A DNA stretch of 64,000 nt from Opisthocomus hoazin (Eukaryota > Chordata > Aves > Opisthocomiformes > Opisthocomidae): assembly GCF_030867145.1 (NCBI RefSeq), contig NC_134427.1, positions 17,817,001 through 17,881,000 of the forward strand, in the 5' to 3' direction. The notes under the pieces are model-generated. The model saw nothing but the letters and a program-made list of their open reading frames with translations, was not told the DNA's origin and did no database searches. Of this stretch, positions 23,809-35,100 are shown one piece after another. The translations under genes were made by a program, and so were the position numbers. Position 1 is the stretch's first letter. Each line of letters starts with the position of its first letter.

Positions 23809-26800
23809 CCTGAAAGTACCTAGCTTTTCACAGGCAAGTGAGATCTGTATTGTGGAGGTGCATTAAATTGGCTGCAGCTTACCAGAGCCAATGGCTGTTC
23901 AAGGGACTGGTGTGAAAACTCTGTTTACTGTGGCCTGAGAATGATTTAGCTCCTTAGGAAAAATCTGTCTGTGCCTCATTTCATTTCAGTAAATGCTGTC
24001 TAAGCAGTTTCTGGCGCAGTCTTTGATTACAGTAGGCACAGTGCAAGAATAGAGAGAATGCAGTGTCGCTTAATAACTCCTCAGCTGGTCATGCTGCTGC
24101 TGTATAGAGCCCGTTAATGGTGAAATGGAGGACCAAAAAGGCACATAAATGTCCTTAATGCTTTGTGGTAGACTACTTCATGACTTGTTTACCAGTGGAT
24201 TGAGCTATTTGATAATAGATTATTTTTAGCTTTTGCTTTTTTATTTGTATGATTACTTGCTAAAGTAAAATTCAGTAATATTTCATGTGATATAAAATAC
24301 AAATACTTTGTATTTTTTAAGCTCATGTCTGTCCTGAACATTTCTTTCAAAACATACGTATTATATCCTCTTTTAAAATGGAGTTCCTTTTAGTTACAAT
24401 TGTTAATCAATAAAGTAAGGGTTTTTTTCTTAATAACGTAACATTTTAATTGAAAATTATTGTTATGCCTACTAGAAATATGTAACTTTTTTCTGATGTG
24501 TTTCCTCAGGTAATGGTGATCATGTTGTGTGTTTCCACTGCGGTGGAGGATTGCAAGAATGGAAGGAAAATGAAGACCCGTGGGATCAACATGCCAAATG
24601 GTTTCCTGGGTAAAGTATTTTTTACTGTTTTCTTGTTGCATATCTGAGTCTTATTTACAGTATATTATGTTTTAATGACAGAGCATATTACTAGAGGTTT
24701 CAGAAGGTTGACTATGGCTCAACATTGTTTAGATTTATGAAAAAACTTACTTTTTTTCTCATTGTTCTCCTCCACCACCTCCTCCTTCATTTTTGTCACG
24801 TAGGCACCAAAGGAATATCAGTTATCTTCCATGGTTTCTATTTTTCCTTTTCAATAAGTATAAAAGGTTTTAAGGAATTTTTTGCATGGGGTCCTTATTT
24901 TTTTTGTTCCAGCTGTTGTGCCTTTTGTAGTCCTGCTATTATATGTATAATCGTCAACATATGCTTTAATGTTATATTGGAGACCTCAAAAGAGGACATT
25001 AAGCTAATGTCGTCTTTGAGAGATAGGAGGGAGTTCCTCTGAAGTGGGTGGGAGAGAGAACTAAATCTCAAGAGGTTGAAGGCACAACTAACTCATTAGA
25101 GGTGATCAGTATGAAAAGGTGCCCTGAAATTGTACCTTCTGAATAACTTTTAAGTCAGTGTTGTTTGTATGTCAGCTTGTTTGTGGGAATTTTTAAAGGG
25201 AAGAGAAGATTTCTGTGTCTGGACTTAACTGATGTCTCAGCTAGCAGAATCATCAAGTTTTGTGAATGCATATCTGATCCTCCCCCCCACCCCCCCATTA
25301 TACAAGCACTGCATTCTATTGTTATTTTAACAGCTTCATACATGCTAAAGTTTGTAACTTATGTCAGGATACAAAATGACTAAATTTCTGTCACGGTGCA
25401 AACCAACCTGAAGTAGTCAGTAGTGGTACTGAATTCAAAACATACTTCTGCATAATTTTAAAGGACTGAGGATTCCAGACCCAGAAGTAGTTTTTAGAAA
25501 GATTGCCAATTCTGTCTAAAATCTGTCTTGCGGAAAGGAGGAATAGTATATGACTCATTCTTTCTTACAGGTGGATAAAGTCTGTCCAAGTACAAAGACT
25601 TAGTTACTTGTATAACATTGATAAAATCAGTGTCTTCTCTGCATTAGCTGCCAAATTTGTCTTCTGTGGTGAAAGGCTCTCTGGAAGCTGGAAGTTAGTA
25701 CGCATCAGCTGATCCTTTTCTCAGTAGTGGGACAGGCAGCTTGTAATTATTAGTCTCTGCCACTTGGAAGAGACATTTGAAGTTTTTGGCTTGGTGCAGT
25801 GAATGGTTAAGAAGCATTTTCTTGCTGCGTTTCACTTCACCTTATATGGGTTTGATTTCGTTTTAGGTTGCATAAATTATGTCAGATTTGATTACTTCCT
25901 CTCAGATCATTAACTGTCTTATATGGGGTTTTTCTTTCCACATCAACTTCAGCGGCAGGGTGTCAGTCTCACAGCATGCTGCCTGTGTCCATGAACAGGA
26001 AATCGTGAAGGTGAAGTAGCTGCTGAAGCTAGAGAACTATTGTCGAGGAGTTACGGCATTCCCTAAGTCTTCTGGTTGGGAAAAGCTGTGCCCTGTGGCT
26101 AGGACTGGTTGGAAAATAGTGAAAGAAAGCACGTAAGGCACCTGTCTGACCAGTGGCTGCTTTTCTTTTATTGCAAAAGACTAAAAGAACCAACATTTTA
26201 ACATGTTGTTTGTTTTTCATTGGAATCTTTACTTTTATAAACCTGTGGCATTAGCTGTCATGGCCAACAACTTCCAAGCCTTCCATTTCACCAAAAATGT
26301 GAGCAAGATAAGTACTGCTGAAGTGATTAAGAAGTTTTCATAAATGTTTAAATGACATTATTGATGTTGACTAAACATGCAGAGATTTCAAAAGCAAGCA
26401 TTCTGTATTAAGTAGGAAATGTATTGAAGCATTCCGAAGTTATGTAGTCAATTTTTGTTTGCTGCTTATGTAGTTTTATTATAACTAAATATTTTCATTT
26501 ATAGGTGCAGATTTGTGAGAAAGGAAAAGGGGCTAGAATTTATAAATAATGTTCACTTAAGAGATGGATGTAGGGATTCAACAGTAAGTGTTTTGCTTAT
26601 TAATCAAATATCATTTTGTTAAAATAGAAAACAATATTAACGTAATTTTCATATCAAGTTATTCTTCTAAGTATCTGCATATCATTTAGTCCTCCTGCTG
26701 CTTCTTTCATTGCCAGAAAGTGAAAGGCATCAAAGTATGTGTTGGTTCTGTCATTCAGGGTTTATAGATCTCACAGTTGTCCTTAGCTGGGGTGTGGCTC

Positions 26801-29800
26801 ACAGGCAGGGTGCATTGTATATGTTGTATATTTGGCACTGAACAAGTGCTGTTTTTTCTGTAGGCTGGGAACCTAAGGTGAATGAACCTAAGATGAATAC
26901 TTTCCTTATTTAAGTATAGTAGATAACTTTTCTTGTTGGTAGAGCATTGTTAAACTGGTATGCAGTCACTAAAAAGTAAAACCGGTGTTATTTTAGAATT
27001 CTTTGATAGACTAAGAATCGTGTACATATGATTATAGCAAAGATGGCTTGAAAACAAAATTTAAAACAACACGAAAGATGTAACAAAACACTGATCCCTT
27101 TGCAGTTGTTCAGAGCAGATTTAATAGTTTTAGTCAATAAAATAACTGAAATCAAATAGCTATTTTCTGTCTTGTTAACTGTACAGGTTTCCTTCAACAG
27201 AATTGTAATTTTGTCTGTTTGTGTTTCACTTTTAGACAGAAGCTGCTGAAGAGACAATGCTTCCTAAAGGTATCTGCTTAGAGAAAAAAAAACTCAGCGA
27301 ACAACCCCTGCTATTTTGGAATATCCATATATGCATGTGTAGTAAAGGAAATGGTTAATTTTTTAAAAACCCTAATACATTTTTAAATAAAGCATGATAG
27401 GCAAATTGTTGGATAATACTCTTCCATTGCTTCATCGCTTCTAAACAACTGCAAAATGAATTTTATTTCTCTTAGGGGAAATCTAATCATGCTTGGATAA
27501 ATATTGTAAAGTAAAGATTGTAAAGCATGAAGGAAGTATGTATAGGATGCAGTCTTATTTTTATAGCTAGTGAGTATGCTCAAGTATTGAATTAGTAGTG
27601 CTGTCAGATGATAGTAAAAGAATACTGAATTGAAACAATCGTCATTGCTTTTCATGAGGCTGGAAGAGTTGGTCTGTTAAGTTGCAAGGAACAGTAAGCT
27701 GAGAAGGCTTAAATAGCTTGTTATGTGTTCCAGTATTACGCATTCCTGCAATGTTTTTCATAAATACCAAGCAATAAAAAGATGAGACAGTTAAAGGGGT
27801 AGTAGGAAGACAGTCACGCAGCTTCATCACAGGGAATGATAGCTGTTGCTAGTAAGAGTGGTGACACAAAACGTGATTTAGAAATCTCTTGCACACTGCT
27901 CATTCGTGAGAGTGAAAATTAGGTTAAAAAATTTTGTTCTTTGAACAATCTTGTTAAGAAATTAGTCATTTACATGTAATAGAAGAACTGGAAATAAGAG
28001 ACACTGCTGACAGATCTATTAAAAGAAAAAAAAAAATGAAAAGAGGAAGGGGAGGTCCAACAGACAGAAAAATGGTTTCCCAAAGTAGTGTTGTGTCTTG
28101 TCGGGGATAGGCTTACTGATTGTGCTGTGTTTTGGTTTTGTAAATTCCGGTTATTTATTGGTTTCTCTCAACATATGCGTGATTTTTTTTTTCTTCCCTA
28201 AACTGAATTGAAATTAATGTAATGTTACCGAATACTTAAGTATCTGTTGTGCCTTGGAATTTTGGATGAATTTCAGTTAACATTCAGTTACAGAATTTGT
28301 GATGTCAATTATATAAGAAATTTTATTTAAGAAGCTGAAGTAGTTGATTTGAACAGCAGATCTAGGAGGATTTCTGTATTAGAAATATATCAGCTGAGAT
28401 GGGGAAAGCCAGGACAGAAGACATCTCAAATCTGCAATTTTGGGTGTTTTGACAATGCAGTTTTTACAACTAGCAAAATTCTCAAATCAGAAATATGGTT
28501 TCTTTGGCTAGATATTTGCAAAGGTGTCTTAGAGTATTGTAGTGAATAGTGGCCAATAATCAGATTCATCCTTGTTAAGTTGTTGTTGTTGTTGTTTTTT
28601 AATTTCTTGTTTTAGATGATCTCTTGCAGAATCCTTTGGTACAAAGTGCCATAGACATGGGATTCAGTTTGTCTGAGATTAGGAACACCATGGAAAAGAG
28701 ATTGCAGATGTCTGGAGAAAGTCACACATCTGTTGAGGATCTGGTAGCAGACTTAAGTGCTCATAAAGAAAATACAAGGGAAGAAGAATCAAATGAAACC
28801 CCAGTTCAGCAGGATGAGCTTATTCAATTACAAAACCTCTGTGTGTACTTTCGTATCAGCTCTTTAGTCTGTGAAATATATCTTACTGTTATCTGTTTAT
28901 TCTGCCCTCTGATCGAAATCTTACCTAAGGTGAAGTTACAATATTGTAACTTAAAATTCAATAGTTTCATTTTTGGACATTAAAAAAAAAAAGCTGAATA
29001 AAGAGTGTGTGACAGTATTTGAGCGTAGTGGCATTTATAAATATAATCTATAAAATATGTAGTATTAATAGCTCAAAAGTGTATAATATTGAAATAATAG
29101 TCTAGCATGCTTCTGGAAAATGTTATACATGCTAACTAAAAAGCCAAAGCTATTGTGACAATGACATTTAAAAACGAAAGCAAGAATAACTATAGATGTG
29201 GGGACTCTGGCAACAAAACAAAATAGATCCAGCAGCATACTGTCAAATATTCAGTATACTCAAAATGAAAAAATATCTTAGTAGAGGATTATTTATTTTT
29301 CAATTTAAAATTTTGCATTGCACAGAAACATGTTCTTTCTTGGTCAATAAGAAAAAGTGTACTTCTTCTAGATGGTATTTCTTTTCAATTATTTGTGTTC
29401 AGCTATGTTGCGACGTGCAAGTTATGCTCAGAAAGCCTTTGTGGTACACTCTGCAAATAGACCCAAACTAAGGATTCTCACTCGGGAGACTTGTAGCTTA
29501 AGCAAGCAGATGGGTGAAATCATAGAGAGGGAAAAGACCATCTAGTTGGCATGATAGGCAGAGATCTTAACAGCCCACTCTTATTAATGAGATTTTTAGT
29601 GGACATTATAGGGGAAAAGAACTTGTCATGATGATGGACTTTGTGGTTGGCTGTGCAGAGCTTTCCCCAAGTGGCAGAAGAAGGTGTTTAAAGTCTGCAT
29701 TTTCAAATGGGGCATAGTGGAATGATAAAGAGCTAATGTACAATGCAGAATTGATTCTTTCTGTCTGATAAATTTTAAATCTTGTGAAGTATGGGCATTT

Positions 29801-30457
29801 TGAAAACAGGGGCAGGGAAGGAAATCACATCCTCACTCTCTTCATTGGGGAAACTCTCTGGAAAAAAAAATAAATTAAAATTACTTACCCACTATCAACA
29901 AGCCTTCTCTTCGCTTCCTTCAAGTTTTGGGACAGTTGTCAATGGGAAGTCTGTGAAAAGAATGGTTCCTGAATGAAATATGCATATCCTAAACTCTATA
30001 GACATTTCAAGCTCTTGCAAATACAGATAGCTGAATTCCCTGCTTGCATTGGACTGGGAGATGTAATGAGGTGAGAGTGAAGAAGAGAAAAAAAAAATAA
30101 AAAGATTCCATGCTGCAGCTTGGTTTCGTATCTTTTTTTTTTTTAAAGGTGTGACATTTAATTCATATGAAGAAAACTTTGTCCTTACATGTCAAAAAAA
30201 AAAAAAAAGCTAGAGCTTCAACAGTACTGTGTTAACTTCTTTTTATGTGTTTATTTTTCTTAGATCTCAGTACTGAAGAGAAGTTAAGACGCTTGCAGGA
30301 AGAAAAGCTTTGTAAAATCTGTATGGCTAAAGACATATCAGTCGTCCTCATTCCCTGTGGTCACCTGGTTGCCTGTAAGGAATGTGCTGAAGCACTTAAT
30401 GAATGCCCTCTGTGTCGTGTAAATATTATGAAAAGACAGGAAATTTTTATGTATTAG
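22017..30457 (+). CDS. XIAP: XIAP, E3 ubiquitin ligase and caspase inhibitor (six coding exons)
   Basis: The joined exons encode a predicted 501-residue protein; human XIAP has 497. XIAP is a mostly cytosolic E3 ligase that blocks caspases 3, 7 and 9, is antagonised by Smac/DIABLO, and also acts in NOD2 and NF-kB signalling. The order is BIR1 (zinc ligands C63, C66, H83, C90), linker with D146, BIR2 (C198, C201, H218, C225), BIR3 (C299, C302, H319, C326), UBA (about 363-412) and RING (C454 to C488). The BIR1 ligand numbers equal those of human XIAP. BIR3 keeps E313, W309 and W322 of the Smac groove and H342 for caspase-9 binding. Intron phases join cleanly, with one weak donor at 28841. The N-terminal 25 residues are divergent from human and contain four cysteines. 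Its close relatives, the cIAPs, have a CARD domain, which is absent here. Confidence 0.96.
22891..24509 (+). other. XIAP: XIAP intron 2
   Basis: This phase-1 intron has donor GTAAGC and acceptor 'tttcctcag'. It holds a 36-base T run at 23768-23803 and no recognised gene or repeat family otherwise. Confidence 0.9.
23768..23803. repeat. Poly-T run of 36 bases
   Basis: Thirty-six uninterrupted T residues. This could be the poly(A) tail of a retro-copied sequence inserted on the minus strand, whose body would lie immediately to the right. The right flank (23804-24000) does not resemble any gene I recognise, so a simple expanded homopolymer is equally possible. Confidence 0.95.
24510..24609 (+). 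CDS. XIAP: XIAP coding exon 2: core of BIR3
   Basis: The acceptor is 'tttcctcag' and the donor GTAAAG at 24610. The exon completes codon 292 and supplies three BIR3 zinc ligands (C299, C302, H319). It also encodes the Smac and caspase-9 groove residues E308, W309, E313 and W322. It ends in phase 2 within the glycine codon just before the fourth ligand, C326. The unbroken similarity across both junctions supports the splice sites. Confidence 0.95.
24610..26504 (+). other. XIAP: XIAP intron 3
   Basis: A phase-2 intron from GTAAAG to 'catttatag'. It contains ordinary AT-rich DNA with a C run near 25280-25297 and nothing else recognised. Confidence 0.9.
26505..26583 (+). CDS. XIAP: XIAP coding exon 3: end of BIR3
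   Basis: This exon begins with the last base of the glycine codon and gives the fourth BIR3 zinc ligand, C326. The BIR3 C-terminal helix (about residues 332-343) follows. It includes 'FINNVHL', where H342 corresponds to human H343, a caspase-9 contact. The exon ends in phase 0 at a strong donor, GTAAGT. Confidence 0.94.
26584..27235 (+). other. XIAP: XIAP intron 4
   Basis: A phase-0 intron from GTAAGT to 'tcacttttag'. Nothing beyond ordinary AT-rich sequence was seen. Confidence 0.9.
27236..27269 (+). CDS. XIAP: XIAP coding exon 4: 34-base small exon
   Basis: A very short exon encoding T352 to K362 ([11 protein letters not shown]) plus one base. It links BIR3 to the UBA domain. The acceptor is 'tcacttttag' and the donor GTATCT, which is only moderately strong. 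It is placed because its phases join both neighbours, and because human XIAP has an equally poorly conserved spacer here. Skipping it would shift the frame, since 34 is not divisible by 3. Confidence 0.82.
27270..28615 (+). other. XIAP: XIAP intron 5
   Basis: A phase-1 intron from GTATCT to 'tcttgttttag'. A GTT trinucleotide patch near 28579-28596 precedes the acceptor. No other feature was recognised. Confidence 0.87.
28616..28840 (+). CDS. XIAP: XIAP coding exon 5: UBA domain
   Basis: This exon encodes residues 363-437. The UBA domain has the MGF motif (M377-G378-F379) used by UBA domains to bind ubiquitin. The acceptor is clear. The 3' edge is less certain: frame-compatible donors are CTCT|GTGTGT at 28840/28841, chosen here, and TTTC|GTATCA at 28851/28852. 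Both are weak. Alignment with human would favour an end near 28813, but the bases there are AT and not GT. The chosen edge adds about nine residues relative to human between UBA and RING. Confidence 0.8.
28841..30263 (+). other. XIAP: XIAP intron 6
   Basis: A phase-1 intron ending in the strong acceptor 'tttatttttcttag'. It has A runs near 30085-30097 and 30194-30207. A short CR1-like stretch near 29517-29550 is too brief to call. Otherwise nothing was recognised. Confidence 0.8.
30264..30457 (+). CDS. XIAP: XIAP coding exon 6: RING finger and stop
   Basis: This exon encodes the last 63 residues. The C3HC4 RING has zinc ligands C454, C457, C469, H471, C475, C478, C485 and C488. It is preceded by the helix '[19 protein letters not shown]', conserved throughout the IAP RING family. 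The tail ends IFMY, against IFMS in human, keeping the C-terminal phenylalanine (F499) that supports RING dimerisation and ligase activity. The TAG stop is at 30455-30457. Confidence 0.97.
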
Positions 30458-31509
30458 TGAAATACACAGCACTGGATGCAAACATTTCCTGCTTTATTGC
30501 TTTAAATATGTGTAATGTAATGTGAAAAATAGAGTTAATTCCAGGATGTAATCATAATGGCAGTATTTGGATTTTTTTGCTGCCAAACGCTACATACATT
30601 TTAACACTTTAAAAATTATTTTCCTTAGGTGAATTTTTTGTATGTCAAAATCAGTACTGAGAGGCAAATATATATATTCTGTAACTTAAATTCATAGACC
30701 TGATTTGCAAAAGCCTAAGTAATGCAAAGTTTTATTTATTGGTGGGACTCTGTATGACTGAAGGTTATGCAAATACAGTTGTATAAAGAGTCCAGTCCTA
30801 TATAAAGTTTGTAAATAAGTAAGAGAATTTTAAAAATTATTATATACGTCTATATTGTATCTGAGATTTCAGCTTCTCAAAAACATGTAAAATTGAAAAT
30901 GTTGTTTCTGTAACTTTCATAGTGACATAATTCAGAGAATATGTGTAAACCTGCTGCTGGAAGATTTCACCTTATGTTTGCTATGACTACTTGTAAGTTG
31001 GTCTGTTTTGATACCTAATTTCTGTCTCCCTATTTATTTTTTTCTGGTTAAGATGTATAAGTCAGCTTCAGTAAACTGGTTTTAGTCATCTGTTTTTCAC
31101 AAAAATCCCTCTGTACATAAAATGTACATTAATTTCATTCCTTAAAAGAGAACTCAGCAAAATTGAAGGAGACTTTTACATACCTTATGCCCTTCATGAA
31201 ACAAGTCTCATTTTGAAATTGTACCCCTGCACAAAAATTTGTTCATGGTTTGATTTTTTTCTTACGTTTTTTAACATTTAGCATTATCCTGATTAATTTA
31301 TCTGCTAATACTTTGCAGTGCTTCTGTTTGTTTCGTTTTTCGTAACAAGATTAAACTGTATCTACATGAAAATGCTTTATTTTTGTAGTTTTTTTCATCA
31401 TTTACCAGTAGTGTTAGAAATACTTCCTTTTTGTTCTTGTAAGTTTGCAGCATTCAAATCAAATCAAAAAGTTAATAAGTAGTCTAGTGACAGTCACTTT
31501 AAAACACTT

Positions 31510-31515
31510 AATAAA
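31510..31515 (+). terminator. XIAP: Candidate poly(A) signal AATAAA
   Basis: A canonical hexamer about 1.05 kb after the XIAP stop. The first of three close candidates. Confidence 0.45.
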
Positions 31516-31739
31516 CTATTTCTTACTGGACCGATCCTCAATTCTCGAATTAAAAAAAAGAATCAGAGCTTTGTATTTAAGTACAGCTGGTTTACGATCA
31601 TTCTACTTAATTATGTGACTTCCTTATTTTGTGGAGCTACTAATATGTTCTGTGTATATATTTTTATCTTTGAGGCTACACACTAATAGATTTAGAATAT
31701 ACAGAATATAGTTTTTCACATGATAAAAGTTTTAAATGC

Positions 31740-31745
31740 AATAAA
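31740..31745 (+). terminator. XIAP: Candidate poly(A) signal AATAAA
   Basis: A canonical hexamer followed within about 30 bases by the T-rich 'tctagtttttctatttttt', a plausible downstream element. Confidence 0.5.
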
Positions 31746-31825
31746 CAGAAATTTAATGTCTAGTTTTTCTATTTTTTTAAATACGTGCTGTGATTCTATG
31801 CTGGTGGAATGTTATGGATATTTAA

Positions 31826-31831
31826 AATAAA
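31826..31831 (+). terminator. XIAP: Candidate poly(A) signal AATAAA
   Basis: A canonical hexamer followed by the GU-rich stretch 'gttgttccttgatc' about 15 bases on. Its spacing looks the best of the three candidates. Confidence 0.55.
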
Positions 31832-32100
31832 GCGCAACCCAGTTGTTCCTTGATCAGCATATTTGATTCTCACATGCAAAAAAGAAAAATCATAATGGAA
31901 GGTTGCTTTCTATTGCTTTTTTTGTTTTGTAACTCAACTGTTACTAATTTAACCTGAGTATTAGTAAGAATATATTTTAATTGGAGAGGAAGTAAAATCT
32001 ATTGTTTGTATAAATTTAAGTTCATTAATTATAAAATTAAAATATGCTAACTGCTATTTTGTGTAATAAATTAGAATTTGGTTCTTAGGAATTCATAAAG

Positions 32101-35100
32101 GATTCAGCACGGAAAGGTTTTATTTTGCCTCTTTGTGCCGTTGTGAAGAGTTCAGTGCTTCAGGTAGTTCACGCACATGGGGATTTTTCAGGAGAGCTAC
32201 GGACTGTCGGTTCCGGCAGCCTGGTCCTGGCTCCCGGCTGCGCTCACAGGGAGGGTTCGCTGGACTGTTCAGGGGGCGGGGGCGTGTTTGCCTGTGAGCT
32301 GCTATGTCTTGCCTGAAATAGCTTGGTCAGTTCATGTCGCAAACCATGTTCTGCTGACTTGCTTGAGCAGATGTTTTGTTACCTAACCTTGACCTAAGTC
32401 ATGTGAGAGAGACTATCTGGACGAGCTGGATCCAGCTTCCAGGCTGCAGAACTTGGCCTGCAGCTCGACAAAGCCCTGTCTGGGAAAGAGATTGAGCAAA
32501 TTTTACTTAGAACTGTTACAAAACTAAACCCTAGTAAGGAGCTGATTTTGGATGTGAGTATAGCGTGTAGACTGTCCGAGAAAAGCCTGGGAGCAGGTCA
32601 CAAATAATACCTCCGACACCGAAACCGAGAGCAGACACATTGTCCAAATAATATGCGAGCAAATAGCATACATACTTCATGTTAAAGCTTGCTAACATTT
32701 TAAAGGTATACTGTAACCCTTATTGTAACTTTTTGATAAATGTTATAAAAGGTCTAGCTATAATAGCTAGTCAAATGTTAATCACTTAGGAACGTTAAAG
32801 GGTTAAAGCCTGTTAGCACGACGACAAAATAGCTGCTCTGTAGGTTTAGGTTTTTTAAAAAAATATAATCAGAGTTCTATTAAGGCTAAATGTGAAAAAA
32901 TAATTAGCATAGTCATCAAATTTTGACAGCTTGAATTAGGAAGGTATTTCTTCAGATTACTTGGATTTTCAGTATCTTAAAGAACAGCAAAGAAATTCCA
33001 TGGACACCGATACTGGGCTGAGCGTAAAAAGAGAGAGAAATGAAGGATGCAAATAAATGGAGTAGAAGCAGAGGTGCTTTGAAAAGGAAGTTAGGAGCAG
33101 GACAAAGATGCCTTGGGAGCTGGTTTTTGTAAAAGAGTTCCCTGGAGTAAAGAGCTATGGAATATATTCAAGTATCGGTATTCAGCAACTTTCTTCTAGT
33201 AGCTTCTACGTAAAATCTTTCTTACTTCCATTTTACTTTGCTGCTCGAGATATGTGGGAGATTTACAAGGGTTTTTAATAATGTGTTCTGGAATTGTTTT
33301 GTGTAGAAAACATGGAAATTACATGCCTAATTTAAGGACAGAAGGCTAAAATAAGGAAAACCCATAGATTCAAATTTTTTTGTTACGCATTTAGCTTTTT
33401 CTCAGTGCCTTAAAACACGGGGCTTGCCTTACTCTGCTGGTTGCTGTAGCTTGTATCTCTACAGATACTTCGCTGTCTGTACGATTTTTTTTAATTTCTT
33501 TTGGGGCTAGATTCAAAGCTTATAGCACAATAAAACAATTTTCAATTATTATAGATTTTTTTTTAATTAGAGTATTTAAACACTTATTTTAATATTACCT
33601 GGTTAGTTTTGACCGCAGTGCTCCAGTGTTTATTTCTGTTAGCTGTATGTGCAGCCTGAAGCTACAGGATGACTAGTTTGTCAGAGTTTTCAAACCATTA
33701 TAGTTAACCTAAAACATACGGTTTTGAAGTTAGCTTCGGCGTTTGCTTTTCTTGAAATTGACAAAAATCTAAATACAATGGGTTGTTAGAATTGAATTGT
33801 AACTGGGTGGGAGGTTAAAGCGGACACTTGGTTGCCGTGTTCACGTGAAACTCCAAGCTGAAGTAGTGTATACTGGGGTTAAACATTACAAGGGGTGACA
33901 TTTGCTGCCGCCATATTTAGTAACTACTCAGAGGAGAATCTGTTCTGCCTTTCAAGGCGTGTAGGTTCTAGCATATGATATGTAAGGCCTACCCGAAGGG
34001 AAGGTCGGCTCTCGTAGAGTGAAGAAGGAATCGAAGATTTTTCCAGCTTTTGCAGTGTTTTTCTGCGCCGGTGAGTATGCGGACGGTGAGTTGTTACGTG
34101 GGGTCCTTGTCCTCCCCCGACTTTGTGCACGCTTGGCTCCCATGAGCAAGAAGGCTCGAAGCCAAAGGGCGGGCTAGAGCAGCTCTTCGCTGCTGCCCTG
34201 AGGCTTTCCAGTGCCTGTTGAGCGCAGAGCGGCTGGCTGGCCTTGTCTGGAACCTGCGTTGTGAAGGGTGGCGGCCGTCTTCTCCATTCAGTCAAAGGGA
34301 AGAGCCAGTCCAGTGAGATAACCTTCGTTCCTCACGGAACTGACATAGGAGCGAATAGTCTGACTGGGTTTTTTGTGTGCTTTACCTGCATTAGTTTTAC
34401 TGAGTAGCTTGGAAATTTGATCAAGAAAGTCTTTCCTGCCCCATGACCCTGCCATGCCTTCGTGTCGATACAGGTTGTTGAAAGCATCTTGCCGTCTGTG
34501 CGAACGCCACTGCGTCACGTTGCTTCAGGAGATGCGCTGGTGCCGCTGCACAGCAACTAGTGTCCCGTCATTCTAATGCAGCGTTCTGTGACGAGGCCAA
34601 TGACCTGGGATAATAAAGAACCTTTGCTGAAATTCAGAATTTAACTTTTTCTTAGCAGGAATTCCTGTTAAGCAATACTGACATTGATCAATATGACCGT
34701 GAAACTACAAGCCTTAATTCAGAGAATATGGCTCTGTGACCAACTTGTCAAAAGAACTTGCTTTTTTCTAGGGCAGGAAAGACAACAGTGTACATTCAGT
34801 TATAAATGGCTTGGATAAACAAAACCCCCAAGGAAAATCTGAGGGGGAATATGGTATTAATTTTATTGTACGTAATGTTTCAAGGTAGGTGAAAACTACT
34901 TGGTTGCCTTTGAATAATTACTAATTTACAGTTCTATAGCTTGGACAGCTATTAGTCATGGCTGAGAGAAAATGCTTGATAAGGTAGAATTGATGGAAAT
35001 GTATTGGAGAGAGATTTGAATTAGGGTTTTGCTCTTAGACTGAAAAATGGTGTTTACAATAAAAAAATGAAAAACACTTTTGAAGAGTCCCACTGTGAAA

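Larger units (their letters stand above)
30458..32100 (+). other. XIAP: XIAP 3'UTR (3' edge uncertain)
   Basis: AT-rich non-coding sequence follows the stop codon, with many ATTTA-like patches. Mammalian XIAP also has a long AU-rich 3'UTR. Candidate poly(A) signals lie at 31510, 31740 and 31826, so the transcript probably ends between about 31530 and 31860. A longer form cannot be excluded. Confidence 0.65.

Noticed and set aside
29517-29555. 'aatcatagagagggaaaag' resembling an inverted CR1 tail
   Set aside because: The similarity covers only about 35 bases without the following CR1 landmarks.
33924-34295. 123-codon minus-strand frame
   Set aside because: No recognisable motif, promoter or splice context, and it lies in a moderately GC-rich patch. 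Probably chance.
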